Shown in pieces: positions 1-10,190 of a stretch of DNA of 64,000 nt (position 1 is the first letter of the stretch; each line of letters begins with the position of its first letter). This stretch comes from Closterium sp. NIES-65 (lineage: Eukaryota > Streptophyta > Zygnematophyceae > Desmidiales > Closteriaceae), in the NCBI GenBank assembly GCA_948144175.1, contig CANXME010001453.1, positions 1,612,001-1,676,000 on the forward strand, read 5' to 3'. The position numbers and the translations under genes were made by a program. A model generated the notes under the pieces. That model was not told the origin of the DNA and ran no database searches. It saw only the letters and a list, made by a program, of their open reading frames with translations.

Positions 1-1165
1 CTCTCACGCGCACTCTACGCGTGCACTCTCACATGCGCATTCTCACGCGCACTCTCACGCGCACTCTCACGTGCACTCTCACGTGCACTCTCACTCGCAC
101 CCTCACGCGCTCTCTCACATGCGCACTCTCACGCGCACTCTCACGCGCACTTTCACGCGCTCTCTCACATGCCCTCACACGCGGCCTCTCACACGCACTC
201 TCACGCGCACCCTTACGCACACTCTCACGCCCTCTCCCACGCGCTCTTTAACGCGCACTCTCACGCGCACTCTCACGCACGCGCTCCCTCACACTCTCCC
301 TCACACGTCTCTCACGCGCACTCTCACGCGCTCTCTCATGCGCTACGCGCTCTCTCACGTGCTCTCTCACCTGCCCTCTCACGTGGCCTCGTACGTGGCC
401 TCTCATGCGCACTCTCACGCGCTCTCTCACGCGCACACGCACTCTCACGCGCTCTGTCACGCGCTCTCATGCGCACTCTCACGCGCTCTCTCACGCGCAC
501 ACGCACTCTCACGCGCTCCCTCACGCGCTCTCTCACGCGCACTCTCACGCGCTCTCTCACGCGCACTCTCACGCGCACTCTCACGCGCACTCTCACGCGC
601 GCTCTCTCACGTGCACACGCACTCTCACGCGCACTCTTACGCGCTCTCTCACGCGCTCTCTCACGCGCTCTCTCACGCGCACTCTCAGGCGCACTCTCAC
701 AAGCTCCGTCACGCGCTCTCTCACGCGCGCTCTCGCGCGCACTCTCACGCGCTCTCTCACGTGCGCTCTCTCATGCGCACTCTCATGCCCTCCCTCACGC
801 GCTCCCTCACGCGCTCTCTCACGCGCCCCCTCACGTGCGCACTCTCACGCGCACTCTCACGCTCTCTCTCACGCGCACTCTCACGCGCGCACTCTCACGC
901 GCACTCTCACGCGCTCTATCACGCGCTCTCTCACGCGCTCTCTCACGCGCACACGCACTCTCACGCGCTCTATCACGCGCTCTATCACGCGCTCTCTCAA
1001 GCGCACGCGCACTCTCACGCGCTCTATCACGCGCACTCTCACGCGCTCTATCACGCGCACTCTCACGCGCTCTATCACGCGCGATCTCACGCACAATCTC
1101 GCGCGCGCACTCTTAGGCGCTCTCTCACGCTCTCCCTCACGCAATCTCTCACGCTCTCCCTCGCG
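1..1165. repeat. CTCTCACGCGCA-type minisatellite
   Basis: Imperfect tandem repeat of short units mixing CTCTCACGCG and CACTCTCACGCGCA, running from the window edge. Every frame stays open for hundreds of codons as Ser-His-Ala or Arg-Thr-Leu repeats, so the open frames come from the repeat and are not genes. Read on the minus strand the unit contains GTGAGAGTGCG, a core that recurs in the arrays at 21.6-23.0 kb and, with one change, at 28.2 kb. Confidence 0.95.
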
Positions 1166-1326
1166 TTCCGTATCTCCCCTTAAAATGAAAGTGCAATGCA
1201 AGAGGAGACCAATTGACACAGTAAATTTACGAGGAGAGCAGAAGGATTAGGAAATTTCAGCGGGGGGAGGGAGGATGAAAGGACCGGGACGCACCTGATA
1301 ACCACGGTGCCTGAGCAAACAATCCG

Positions 1327-1408
1327 CGCTGGCGCACCAACCCGCGCTCGCGCACCAACCCGCACTCGCGCTCCAACCCGCGCTCGCGCTCCAATTCGCA
1401 CTTGCGCT
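1327..1408. repeat. 18-bp tandem repeat
   Basis: Four to five copies of an 18-bp unit of the type CCAACCCGCGCTCGCGCT. It is short, GC-rich and non-coding in appearance. Confidence 0.85.
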
Positions 1409-1434
1409 CCGGGCACCTGTCGCCGGAGGCGACA

Positions 1435-1910
1435 ACAGGGAGGAGGGAGAGGCGACAACAGGGAGGAGGGAGAGGCGACGGCGGGGAGGAGGGAGAGGCG
1501 ACGGCGGGGAGGAGGGAGAGGCGACGGCGGGGAGGAGGGAGAGGCGACGGCGGGGAGGAGGGAGAGGCGACGGCGGGGAGGAGGGAGAGGCGACGGAGGG
1601 GAGGAGGGAGAGGCGACGGCGGGGAGGAGGGAGAGGCGGCGGCGGGGAGGAGGGAGAGGCGACGGCGGGGAGGAGGGAGAGGCGACGGCGGGGAGGAGGG
1701 AGATGCGACGGCGGGGAGGAGGGAGAGGCGACGGCGGGGAGGAGGGAGAGGGGATGGCGGGGTGGGATGGAGAGTGGATGGCGGGGTGGGAGGGAGAAGC
1801 GATGGAAAGGTGGGAGGGAGAGGCGATGACGAGGTGGGTGGGAGGGAGGCAATGACAAGGTGGGCGGGAGGGTGCGGCAACAGGTGGTGGGGGAGGAGAA
1901 GCGACGACAA
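1435..1910. repeat. 23-bp purine-rich minisatellite
   Basis: About 14 near-perfect copies of a 23-bp unit built on GGGGAGGAGG plus GAGAGGCGAC, decaying after about 1760 into variants with GATGG and GGTGGGAGGGAG. The plus strand is almost pure purine. Since 23 is not a multiple of three, the long open frames through it are chance. Confidence 0.95.
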
Positions 1911-2481
1911 GGTGGGAGTGCCAAACAAGAAACTGCACTAACCGAACTGGGGAGGGGGGAGGACGCATGAAACACAACACGAAAAAGACGATGGGGCAAA
2001 ACGAAAACACTTCACAGAATTTTCACACTTTCCAGAAAGACCAAGCGTGAAAACTTTGTATATTGAAACCCGAAAACGATGGGGCAATCCGAAAGCCAGA
2101 ACAGAACTTTGGCACTTGGAAACTTAAACCAAAACCAAAACGCTGGTGCCACGTGAAAACACACGCATGATCACATGAAATTTGTGTGACTTGGAAAACA
2201 ACTCATTTTGAACCAATACATTTTTCCACACTTTTGCTAGAGCAAGAACCTGATGGTTCAATGTTACAATATATCACATTGAAGATATCAATCTTAGTTG
2301 TTCACATTAATTAATACACAAAATCAATGTTTTGAGATTTCACCCATTTCACAATGAGACGAATAGTCACGTTATTCCATAATCAAGAACTGATGAGCTT
2401 GTAATATTTCTTAATATATGTTTTGTAATATATGAATGTAACGTCTACGCAACCCTTCCGACGTTAAGGCCAGGGTCTCAT
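1911..2481. other. intergenic, nothing recognised
   Basis: AT-richer unique-looking DNA without a convincing open frame. It ends at CTCAT, the target duplication of element A. The pre-insertion locus therefore continues at 9888-9915 and again after 20743. Confidence 0.6.
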
Positions 2482-2609
2482 TGTCAGATTTATATGACAT
2501 AGTTGCTGTAGGCTATAGTGGGGTAGCACATATGGGGTACAGGGTTTCTAGGGTTGTATTTGTACCCAATCTTTCCTTAGTCATTCCATCCCTGTTCACT
2601 TGTTTCACA
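2482..2609 (+). repeat. element A 5' LTR
   Basis: 128 bp, TGTCAGATTT...TTTCACA. The core GTAGGCTATAGTGGGGT, then TCTAGGGTTGTATTTGTAC, is shared with the LTRs of B, D, F and E1. The primer binding site begins at 2610. Confidence 0.95.
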
Positions 2610-2689
2610 TGGTATAGAGCGGGTCCTTCCTAAGGACCGTTTTTTTTAGGGCCCACCGAAGCGCGCCCCGAGGCGCGCATTTTTTTTAG

Positions 2690-3545
2690 CGACTCCTCGG
2701 GTCGCCATTTCCCTCGCGGCCCCGCTGCCCCTCCTGATCGCGGCCCCGCCGCCTGCTTGACGCGGCCCCGCCGCCTCCACTGACGCGGCCCCGCCGCCGG
2801 CTCTGACGCGGCCCTGCCGCCCGCTACGTCGCGGCCCCGCCGCCTGCTTGACGCGGCCCCGCCGCCTCCACTGACGCGGCCCCGCCGCCGGCTCTGACGC
2901 GGCCCTGCCGGCCCGCCGCTGCACCTGACGGCCCCGCCGCTGCACCTGCCGGCCCGCCGCTGCACCCTACGGCCCGCCGCTGCACCCTACGGCCCGCCGC
3001 CTCACCTGACGGCCCCGCCGCTGCGCCTGCCGGCCCGCCGCTGCACCCTACGGCCCGCCGCTGCACCCAGCGGCCCGCCGCTTCACCTGACGGCCCAGCC
3101 GCTGCACCTGCCGGCCCGCCGCTGCACCCTACGGCCCGCCACTGCACCTGTCGGCCCGCCGCTACACCCCACGGCCCGCCGCTGCACCCAGCGGCCCGCC
3201 GCCTCACCTGACGGCCCCGCCGCTGCACCTACCGGCCCGCCGCTGCACCCTACAGCCCCGCCGCTGCACCTGCCGGCCCGCCGCTGCACCGGTCGACCCG
3301 CCGCTGCACCTGCCGGCCCGCCGCTGCACCTGACGGCCCCGCCCCTGCATCTCCCGGCCGAGCCGCCCCAGCAGCAGAGCCGCCCCAGCAGCCGAGCCGC
3401 CCCAGCCGCCGAGCCGCCCTAGCAGCCGAGCCGCCCCAGCAGCCGAGCCGCCCCAGCTGCAGTGCCGCCCGAGCCGCCCGAGCCGCCGAGTCGCCCGAGC
3501 CGCCCAGCAGTCGAGCCGCCCGAGCCGCCCGAGCCCTCCCTGCAC
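2690..3545 (+). repeat. GC-rich tandem-repeat leader of element A
   Basis: The stretch between primer binding site and gag is built of imperfect repeats of GCGGCCCCGCCGCC, then GGCCCGCCGCTGCACC, then GAGCCGCCCCAGCAG. No frame looks like protein. The position is that of the untranslated leader, and the corresponding leaders of B and D carry different GC-rich repeats. Confidence 0.85.
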
Positions 3546-3604
3546 TGCCCTGTCTGGTGAGCATTGAGCTTTACTCTGCGCACTGCCCTCTCTCTACTGC
3601 TGTC

Positions 3605-4950
3605 ATGGCTACCCCCAGTGTCCTCGCCTTTGACGCTGAGGGCAGAGCCATTGACTTTGACGTGTGGGTAGACGACCTACTGCTTTTCCTACAGTGCGAC
3701 AGAGCTGACGGACTCTCTCTCTTTGATCTCACTTCTGGTGCCTCTCCCGCCCCTGCTGCTACTGAGGATGCCACTGTTCGCTCACAGTGGGCCACACGCG
3801 ATGCTACTGCACGTCTTGCTGTGCGTCGCCACCTCCCCCCCACTAAGCGTGCGCACTTTGGGTCGTACAAGAGTTCTAAGACCTTGTACGACGCCGTTAT
3901 CGCACGCTACTCCACCCCTGCCACTGCTGCACCGAGCCGCCTCATGCTACCGTACCTCTTTCCCGACCTTGCTGCTTTTGCCACAGTCGCCGACCTCATT
4001 ACCCACCTGCGCACTAGTGACGCTCGCTTCCGCGCTGCACTTCCTGCTGAGTTCTGCGCCAAGAACCCCCCCCCCAGTACTTCACTCTCTACTACATTGT
4101 CACCCGCCTCCCTGACTCCCTTCGCGGAGTCAGGGACGACCTACTCGCAGTCTGCCCCACCACTCTCACTGTCGAGATCCTCGAGAAGTCCCTCCTCGCA
4201 GCCGAGAAGAGCATTCTCGCTGTAGGGGCCTCTCGTGGTGACCCGCGCACCCCCATCTTTGAGGGGTGTTCCCCCTCCCCCCTCCTGCCCTCTGTCGCCT
4301 CTGCTGCTACGGCCGACCTTGTTGGTTTTGAGTCGGTCGGAGCGGCGTCTGCCCCCAGCGGGAGACGTCGCTCTGGCAAGAGCAAGGGGGGCAGGGGCGG
4401 TGGTGGAGTCGGCGGGGGCGGTGGAGGCGGAGGTAGAGGCAGCGGCGGAGGTGAGGGTGGTAGCGGGAGTAGTGGCGGGAATGGAGGTGTCGGCGGAGGC
4501 AGTGGAGGCGGGGGCGGCAGCGGCGGTGGTAGTGGGGGTGGAGGCGGAGGCGGCGGTGGCGGCGACGACGGTGGGAGTGGCGGTGGCGGTGGAGGTGGTG
4601 GCGGCGGCGGCGGATGAGGCGGCGGAGGTCGTGGCGCGCCGAGGAGGAGTGGCTCCGGTGGTGGTCAGCGCCAGCAGCATCAGCGTGGTCAGGAGACCCT
4701 CTCCCCGCAGCAGCTCCGTGAGTGGTACTCTGCGCGTCACCGGGGTGGGGGTACTGGTCCGTGCACTTACGTCCTGCGCACTGGCGACCGTGCGGGTGAG
4801 CAGTGTGGTGGTCCACACTCCCCCCAGCGTTGCTTCGGCCGCCTGACTGACGCTTGGCGCCGCCAGTTTCCTGACGCCTCTGAGATCCCTCGCTGGGACC
4901 AGCTGTCTAGGGCTGGAGTAGCTATCTTTGATCTTGACTTTGATGCTATT
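3605..4950 (+). pseudogene. gag region of copia element A
   Basis: Begins at the ATG at 3605 (MATPSVLAFDAEGRAIDF). The N-terminal part resembles the UBN2-type gag domain of copia elements, with WVDDLLLFLQCDRADG near residue 25. A long Gly-rich low-complexity linker follows, then the motif LSPQQLREW. The domain ends in a C-x13-C-x3-H-x4-C arrangement (CTYVLRTGDRAG...C...H...C) followed by FGRLTDAWR. That spacing is not the usual copia knuckle. The product would form the particle core. The region is a fossil with about two breaks. Confidence 0.8.
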
Positions 4951-4959
4951 CTTGCTGCA

Positions 4960-7900
4960 ATGTATGCTGTGACTATTAGTGAGGAGGGTGACTGTTACCG
5001 GTGTTTCCCGCCCGGCCCGGGCATTGGTACTGCGGCTCTAGGTGCTGTTGAGGCTGCTGCTCCAGGTGCTGGTGAGGCTGTTGCTCTAGGTGCCAGTGAG
5101 TCTGAGTCCTCAGGTGCTGGTGAGTCTGCTCTATCAGGTACTGTGTCGACTTCACCCTCTCTCACTTTCACTCTTGACTCCGGGGCGTCTCGCTCCTTCT
5201 TTCGAGACCGCACCACACTCACGCCGCTTAGTCGGCCAGTGGCAGTCTCCTTGGCAGACCCCTCTGGGGGTCCTGTTCTGGCTCGCTACTCCACTGTCCT
5301 GCCGTGCCCTGCGGTCCCGTCTGGCGCCCTGTCCGGTCTCTACCTCCCCTCGTTCTCTACGAACTTGGTGGCGTGTGCTGACCTACAGGATGCAGGGGTT
5401 GACCAGTTCACCCCTGCGCGCCGACGAGTCACCCACTGCACGGACGCGGACATGGGTCGACACCTGACCACATTCACACGTGGTCCAGGGTCGAGCCTGT
5501 ACACACTCACTGTTCCGTCTCCTTCTCCTGCGTCTGGTCAGGTAGCTGCGTCGGGTCGAGTGTTTGCTGCAGCGTCCAGGTCTGGTCCTGAGTCTGCCCC
5601 CTGCTCGTGTCGTCTCTTGTCCCACGAGACCCTCCTGTGGCACCACAGGATGGGTCACCCCTCCATGCCTCGTCTCCGGGGCATGGCCTCTCGCCTTCTT
5701 GTCTCTGGCCTTCCCCGGTCCCTCCCTCCCCTTCCTCCGGGGCCTGGCCCTCCCTGTGTCCCCTGTGTCGAGGGTCGCCTGCGGGCTACCCCTCACTCCT
5801 CGCCGTTCCCTCCGACGGAGGCCCCGATGCAGACGCTTTACATGGACGTGTGGGGCCCAGCCCGCGTCCGTGGACAGGGTCACGAGCGCTACTTCCTGCT
5901 GGTGGTTGACGACTACACGCGTTACACCTCAGTTTTCCCCTTGCGCAGCAAGGGTGAGGTCACTGAGGTGTTGATCAACTGGATCCGCGCAGCTCGTCTC
6001 CAGCTCATGAAGAGCTTCGGCTCAGACTTTCCTGTTTTCCGCCTGCACTCAGACAGAGGCGGAGAGTTCTCCTCCGGCCTTCTGCGAGCCTACTGTCGGG
6101 CACGAGGCATCCGCCAGACCTTCACGCTTCCGGACTCTCCACAGCAGAATGGGATTGCTGAGCGCCGCATCGGCATTGTCATGGACGTCGCCCGTACGTC
6201 CATGGTGCATGCGGCTGCCCCCCATTTTCTGTGGCCGTTTGCGGTTCGGTACGCCGCGCATCAGATCAACCTTCACCCCAGGGTCTCTCGGCCCGCGATG
6301 TCCCCAGTCTTGATGTGGACGGGGAAGGTTGGCGATGCGTCGGCGTTCCGTGTCTGGGGATCTCGGGCGTTTGTCCGCGACTTGTCTGCGGACAAGCTGT
6401 CCCCTCGTGCTGCTCCCTGTGTCTTCCTTGGCTTCCCCCCTGACGCCCCAGGGTGGCAGTTCTACCACCCCTCCTCTCGTCGTGTTCTGTCCTCCCAGGA
6501 CGTCACGTTCGACGAGTCAGTCCCCTTATACCGCCTCTTCCCCTACCGCACTCCTTCCCTCCCCCCTCCACCGGACTTCCTTGTGCCGGTTCCCCCCCCG
6601 ATAGACGCCCTCCCCCCTCATGTTCCTGCTCCCTCAGGTGTGTCCCAGGTAGACGCCGTTGACCCGGTCGAGGTTACTGGTGACTCTGGTGCTGCTGCGG
6701 GTGCTGGGCCTGGGGGTGCTGCCTCTGGGGGTGCTGTGCGCGGGGGTGCCGGGACTGGAGGTGCTTCTACTGGGGGTGCTGAGCCTGGGGGTGCTGGGCC
6801 TGAGGGTGCTACTGCGGAGGGTGCTGAGCCTGAGGGTGCTGAGACTGGAGGTGTTACGCCTTGGGGTGCTGAGCCGGGGGGTGCTGTGTCAGGAGCTGCT
6901 GAGCCTGGGGGTGCTGAGTCTGGAGCTGCTGCGCCTGGGGGTGCTGCGTCTGGAGCTGCTGGGCCTGGGGTTTCTCCGGCTGCTGCGTCTCGCCGGGAGC
7001 CCCTCTCTCCACACGAGCTGCGCGAGTGGTTTGCTCGCCGCTGGAGGCATGCTGCTGGAGCTGGAGCTTCTTCGACTGTCGAGGGTGCTGGTCCTGCCGG
7101 TCCCGGAGCTGCTGGTCCTACGGGTCCTACTAGAGCTGGAGCCACTGAGGGTGTTGGTGCTGAGACAGCTGCTGTCTGTCCTGGCGGTGGTTCTGCTGCT
7201 GGTGCTACTGGAGGTCCTGCTGCTGGAGGTGCTGGTGGCGCTGGTGCTGTCGCTGAGTGTGCTGGTGCTGTACCTGCTGAGTCTGGAGTTGCCGCGCGGC
7301 CTCGGCCGTACTACGTTCCGCTCCTGCAGCAGGTTCTTGGTCTTTCTCCTCCGGTAGAGTGTCCACAGCCTGTCCAGTCGCAGTCCCTGTTGGAGCCTTC
7401 CTCTCCACTGCCTGCTCCCTCTCCTTACACTGGTCCTACTAGAGGTCTTGCTGAGCGTCGTGAGCCTGCGTCTCGTCCTGCATCGCCTGTTCGTGCTGCT
7501 CGCACTAGTGGTCGCGGTTCGCGTCAGCGTCCTCCTCCTGTCCCTGGCACGCACCGGATGTCTCTGCGTCCGTCCATTGCTCCTCTGCGTGCCCCTTTGC
7601 CTTCTCCTCCTGAGTCCTCTCTTCCTGCGCTTGCCGACCCTGAGTCGGACTCTCTTCGTGCTGCCAGTCCTACTGTCACGCGTCTCCTTGCTACTGTCGT
7701 CACTGACCCCTCGTTTGAGTCCACTGCTGCGTCTGCCCTTGTCGATGAGCTCGTCGACTTTGCTGCTCGCTGTCGTCTAGACTACGCTGCTAGTCTTGTT
7801 GCTAAGTCAGCGTCTCACTGTCCTCCGTCCGTCGGGGGTGACTGTGCTCTTAGCACGGACGTCCTAGAGGACAGGCAGGAGGAGTTACAGTGTCTGGCGG

Positions 7901-9543
7901 CTGCTTCACCTCATCTCGCGTCTGTACTGCTTGCTCCTGAGGGAGACCCGGATGCACTAGACATCCCGACTCCGCGCTCTTACGCGGAGGCCGTAGAGGG
8001 TCCCTACTTGTCTCAGTGGCAGGCAGCTATGGATGCAGAGATGGCTTCCTGGAAGTCCACAGGCACCTACGTTGACGCAGTTCCCCCTCCTGGGGCGAAC
8101 ATCGTCAGTGGCATGTGGATCTTCAGGGTGAAGCAGCCGCCGGGCTCTCCACCTGTCTTCAAGGCGCGGTACGTTGCTCGTGGCTTCAGTCAGCGGCAGG
8201 GAGTTGACTACTTTCAGACCTTCTCTCCCACCCCGAAGATGACCACTCTTCGGGTGCTGCTGCACATAGCCGCTCAGCGCGACTACGAGATTCACTCTCT
8301 CGACTTCAGCACTGCGTTCCTGCAGGGTAGCCTGCACGAGGAGATCTGGCTGCGCCGTCCACCTGGCTTCACTGGGACTTTCCCTCCTGGCACCCAGTGG
8401 AGCCTCCATCGGCCAGTCTACGGTCTCCGCCAGGCACCGCGTGAGTGGCACGACACACTGAGGACTACGCTTGCGGCTCTTGGGTTTGCTCCTTCTACTG
8501 CCGACCCGTCGCTGTTTCTGCGCACCGACACTTCTCTGCCGCCGTTCTATATCCTCGTGTACGTCGACGACTTGGTCTTTGCCACAGCGGACACTGCTGG
8601 ACTCGCCTACGTGAAGTCCGAGCTGCTGAAGAGACACACGTGCACAGACCTGGGTGAACTGCGCAGCTACCTTGGCTTACAGATCACTCGAGACAGAGCA
8701 CGCCGCACCATTACCTTGACTCAGTCACACATGGTGCAGCAGGTCCTTCAGCGCTTCGGCTACACGTACTCCTCGCTTCAGGCCACTCCTCTGCCTACTC
8801 GCCACTCGCTCTCAGCTCTGCCTTCGGATGAGTCCGTAGAGTCGAGTGGCCCGTATCCAGAGCTTGTTGGCTGCCTCATGTACCTGATGACCTGCACACG
8901 ACCTGACCTTGCATACCCTCTCAGCATTCTTGCACGCTATGTTGCTCCTGGGAGACACCGACCAGAGCACATGGCTGCAGCGAAGAGGGTGTTGCGCTAC
9001 CTGTGCAGTACGTCAGGCATGGGGCTAGTGCTTGGAGGGCGGAGTCCAGTGGTCCTCACAGGGCACGCGGACGCTTCTTGGGCTGACGACCAGGCTACGC
9101 AGCGGTCGTCACAGGGTTACACCTTCAGTCTTGGTTCCGGCTCTGTCTCCTGGCGGGCTACTCGCTCGTCTTCGGTTCTCTGCTCCAGTTGTGAGGCTGA
9201 GATCTACGCTGGGGCCATGGCTGCACAGGAGCTTCGCTGGCTCACCTACCTGCTGACTGACCTTGGAGAGCCGCCTCGTTCTCCTCCAGTGCTGTACGTA
9301 GACAACAAGGCCATGCTGGCCTTGTGTCGAGAGCAGCGACTGGAGCACAGAACGAAGCACATTGCTCTTCGCTACTTCCTTGCTCGTGAGCTGCAGTTGC
9401 GTGGACAGTTGCGGCTTGCGTACGTGGCCTCTGAGGCCAACACTGCTGATGTGTTCACCAAGGCACTCGCGCCTTGTGACCATCAGCGCCTCTGCACCCA
9501 GCTGGATCTTGTGCCTGTCTTGCCTCACTTGCTCTCCTCTTGA
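4960..9543 (+). CDS. pol region of copia element A (protease-integrase-RT-RNase H)
   Basis: One open frame of about 1527 residues. The protease has TLDSGASRSF near residue 70. The integrase has the HHCC finger (LLWHHRMGHPS...CVPC), the catalytic Asp in YMDVWGPA, the second Asp in LHSDRGGEF and the Glu in QQNGIAERR. A Gly/Ala/Glu/Pro repeat linker of about 250 residues follows and holds LSPHELREWFARR. The reverse transcriptase runs from MWIFRVKQ through YVARGFSQRQGVDY to the catalytic YVDDLVFA, and RNase H from LTGHADASWADD through SCEAEIYA to TKHIALRYF. In copia elements these parts are made as one polyprotein cut by the protease. The start shown is the first Met of the open frame. The natural protein probably continues from gag. 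Confidence 0.9.
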   Translation: MYAVTISEEGDCYRCFPPGPGIGTAALGAVEAAAPGAGEAVALGASESESSGAGESALSGTVSTSPSLTFTLDSGASRSFFRDRTTLTPLSRPVAVSLADPSGGPVLARYSTVLPCPAVPSGALSGLYLPSFSTNLVACADLQDAGVDQFTPARRRVTHCTDADMGRHLTTFTRGPGSSLYTLTVPSPSPASGQVAASGRVFAAASRSGPESAPCSCRLLSHETLLWHHRMGHPSMPRLRGMASRLLVSGLPRSLPPLPPGPGPPCVPCVEGRLRATPHSSPFPPTEAPMQTLYMDVWGPARVRGQGHERYFLLVVDDYTRYTSVFPLRSKGEVTEVLINWIRAARLQLMKSFGSDFPVFRLHSDRGGEFSSGLLRAYCRARGIRQTFTLPDSPQQNGIAERRIGIVMDVARTSMVHAAAPHFLWPFAVRYAAHQINLHPRVSRPAMSPVLMWTGKVGDASAFRVWGSRAFVRDLSADKLSPRAAPCVFLGFPPDAPGWQFYHPSSRRVLSSQDVTFDESVPLYRLFPYRTPSLPPPPDFLVPVPPPIDALPPHVPAPSGVSQVDAVDPVEVTGDSGAAAGAGPGGAASGGAVRGGAGTGGASTGGAEPGGAGPEGATAEGAEPEGAETGGVTPWGAEPGGAVSGAAEPGGAESGAAAPGGAASGAAGPGVSPAAASRREPLSPHELREWFARRWRHAAGAGASSTVEGAGPAGPGAAGPTGPTRAGATEGVGAETAAVCPGGGSAAGATGGPAAGGAGGAGAVAECAGAVPAESGVAARPRPYYVPLLQQVLGLSPPVECPQPVQSQSLLEPSSPLPAPSPYTGPTRGLAERREPASRPASPVRAARTSGRGSRQRPPPVPGTHRMSLRPSIAPLRAPLPSPPESSLPALADPESDSLRAASPTVTRLLATVVTDPSFESTAASALVDELVDFAARCRLDYAASLVAKSASHCPPSVGGDCALSTDVLEDRQEELQCLAAASPHLASVLLAPEGDPDALDIPTPRSYAEAVEGPYLSQWQAAMDAEMASWKSTGTYVDAVPPPGANIVSGMWIFRVKQPPGSPPVFKARYVARGFSQRQGVDYFQTFSPTPKMTTLRVLLHIAAQRDYEIHSLDFSTAFLQGSLHEEIWLRRPPGFTGTFPPGTQWSLHRPVYGLRQAPREWHDTLRTTLAALGFAPSTADPSLFLRTDTSLPPFYILVYVDDLVFATADTAGLAYVKSELLKRHTCTDLGELRSYLGLQITRDRARRTITLTQSHMVQQVLQRFGYTYSSLQATPLPTRHSLSALPSDESVESSGPYPELVGCLMYLMTCTRPDLAYPLSILARYVAPGRHRPEHMAAAKRVLRYLCSTSGMGLVLGGRSPVVLTGHADASWADDQATQRSSQGYTFSLGSGSVSWRATRSSSVLCSSCEAEIYAGAMAAQELRWLTYLLTDLGEPPRSPPVLYVDNKAMLALCREQRLEHRTKHIALRYFLARELQLRGQLRLAYVASEANTADVFTKALAPCDHQRLCTQLDLVPVLPHLLSS

Positions 9544-9754
9544 CTTTACTTGTACTGTGACATATATATATCTGCTCTTGCTTGTCTAGTTTTATATATA
9601 TATGTCTGTACTCCTGCATGTGAACTGGCATCTGGCCCTGCTCTTGTGCTCGGACTATGTGGTGACGTTGTGATCCACCTTGAGCTTGCTCTGCTTTGCT
9701 TTACTTGACTGGTCTTGTGACCCCTTGTTCTCCCCCACTTTGCCTATGGGGGTG

Positions 9755-9882
9755 TGTCAGATTTATATGACATAGTTGCTGTAGGCTATAGTGGGGTAGC
9801 ACATATGGGGTACAGGGTTTCTAGGGTTGTATATGTACCCAATCTTTCCTTAGTCATTCCATCCCTGTTCACTTGTTTCACA
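9755..9882 (+). repeat. element A 3' LTR
   Basis: 128 bp, one base different from the 5' copy. It is preceded by the purine tract TATGGGGGTG and followed by the target duplication CTCAT. Confidence 0.95.
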
Positions 9883-9915
9883 CTCATGTAAAACTTTGGG
9901 CAACAATTGCAAAGC

Positions 9916-10190
9916 TGTAATGAATATGCAATTCATTACTGTAGAGGCTGCTCCTAGTGAGAACAGCCCGAGCACTTCGCGTCAGGATGGCTCGTCCTAC
10001 ACTTTCGCACCGAGCCAATTCCGAGTCGCCCCGCACCAATCGCGACATTTCCGAGCCACGCACATCTAGAGGTTCTCGCCTAGCTAGTTTTCGCCCTATA
10101 TATTCTCGCTTTCTTCATTGTTTCGTCATTCTGTAATCACGTCTTCTTTATGAAGTCTTCCGCGCACTTTCTCTAGTAAAACTCATAACA
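9916..10190 (+). repeat. element C left LTR
   Basis: 275 bp, starts TGTAATGAAT and ends CTCATAACA. CTATATATTC around 10113 could serve as a TATA box for the element transcript. Sequence differs from the A/B/D/F LTR family. Confidence 0.9.

Larger units (their letters stand above)
2482..9882 (+). mobile_element. Ty1/copia LTR retrotransposon A
   Basis: A nearly whole copia element of 7401 bp. It has TG...CA long terminal repeats of 128 bp that differ at one base, a 5-bp target duplication CTCAT on both sides (2477-2481 and 9883-9887), a primer binding site directly after the 5' LTR (TGGTATAGAGCGGG, a variant of the initiator tRNA-Met site) and a purine tract ending TATGGGGGTG before the 3' LTR. 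Parts in order: LTR, GC-rich leader, gag, protease, integrase, reverse transcriptase, RNase H, LTR. This order defines Ty1/copia. About two breaks lie in the gag half and the pol half is open. The LTR match makes it young. Confidence 0.95.

Noticed and set aside
71-1183. 370-codon plus-strand open frame of Ser-His-Ala repeats
   Set aside because: All frames on both strands are open because the tandem unit lacks stops. No domain and no start context.
6618-7554. Leu/Val-rich and Pro/Ala-rich frames opposite or out of phase with pol of element A
   Set aside because: Shadows of the Gly/Ala/Glu linker repeats between integrase and reverse transcriptase.
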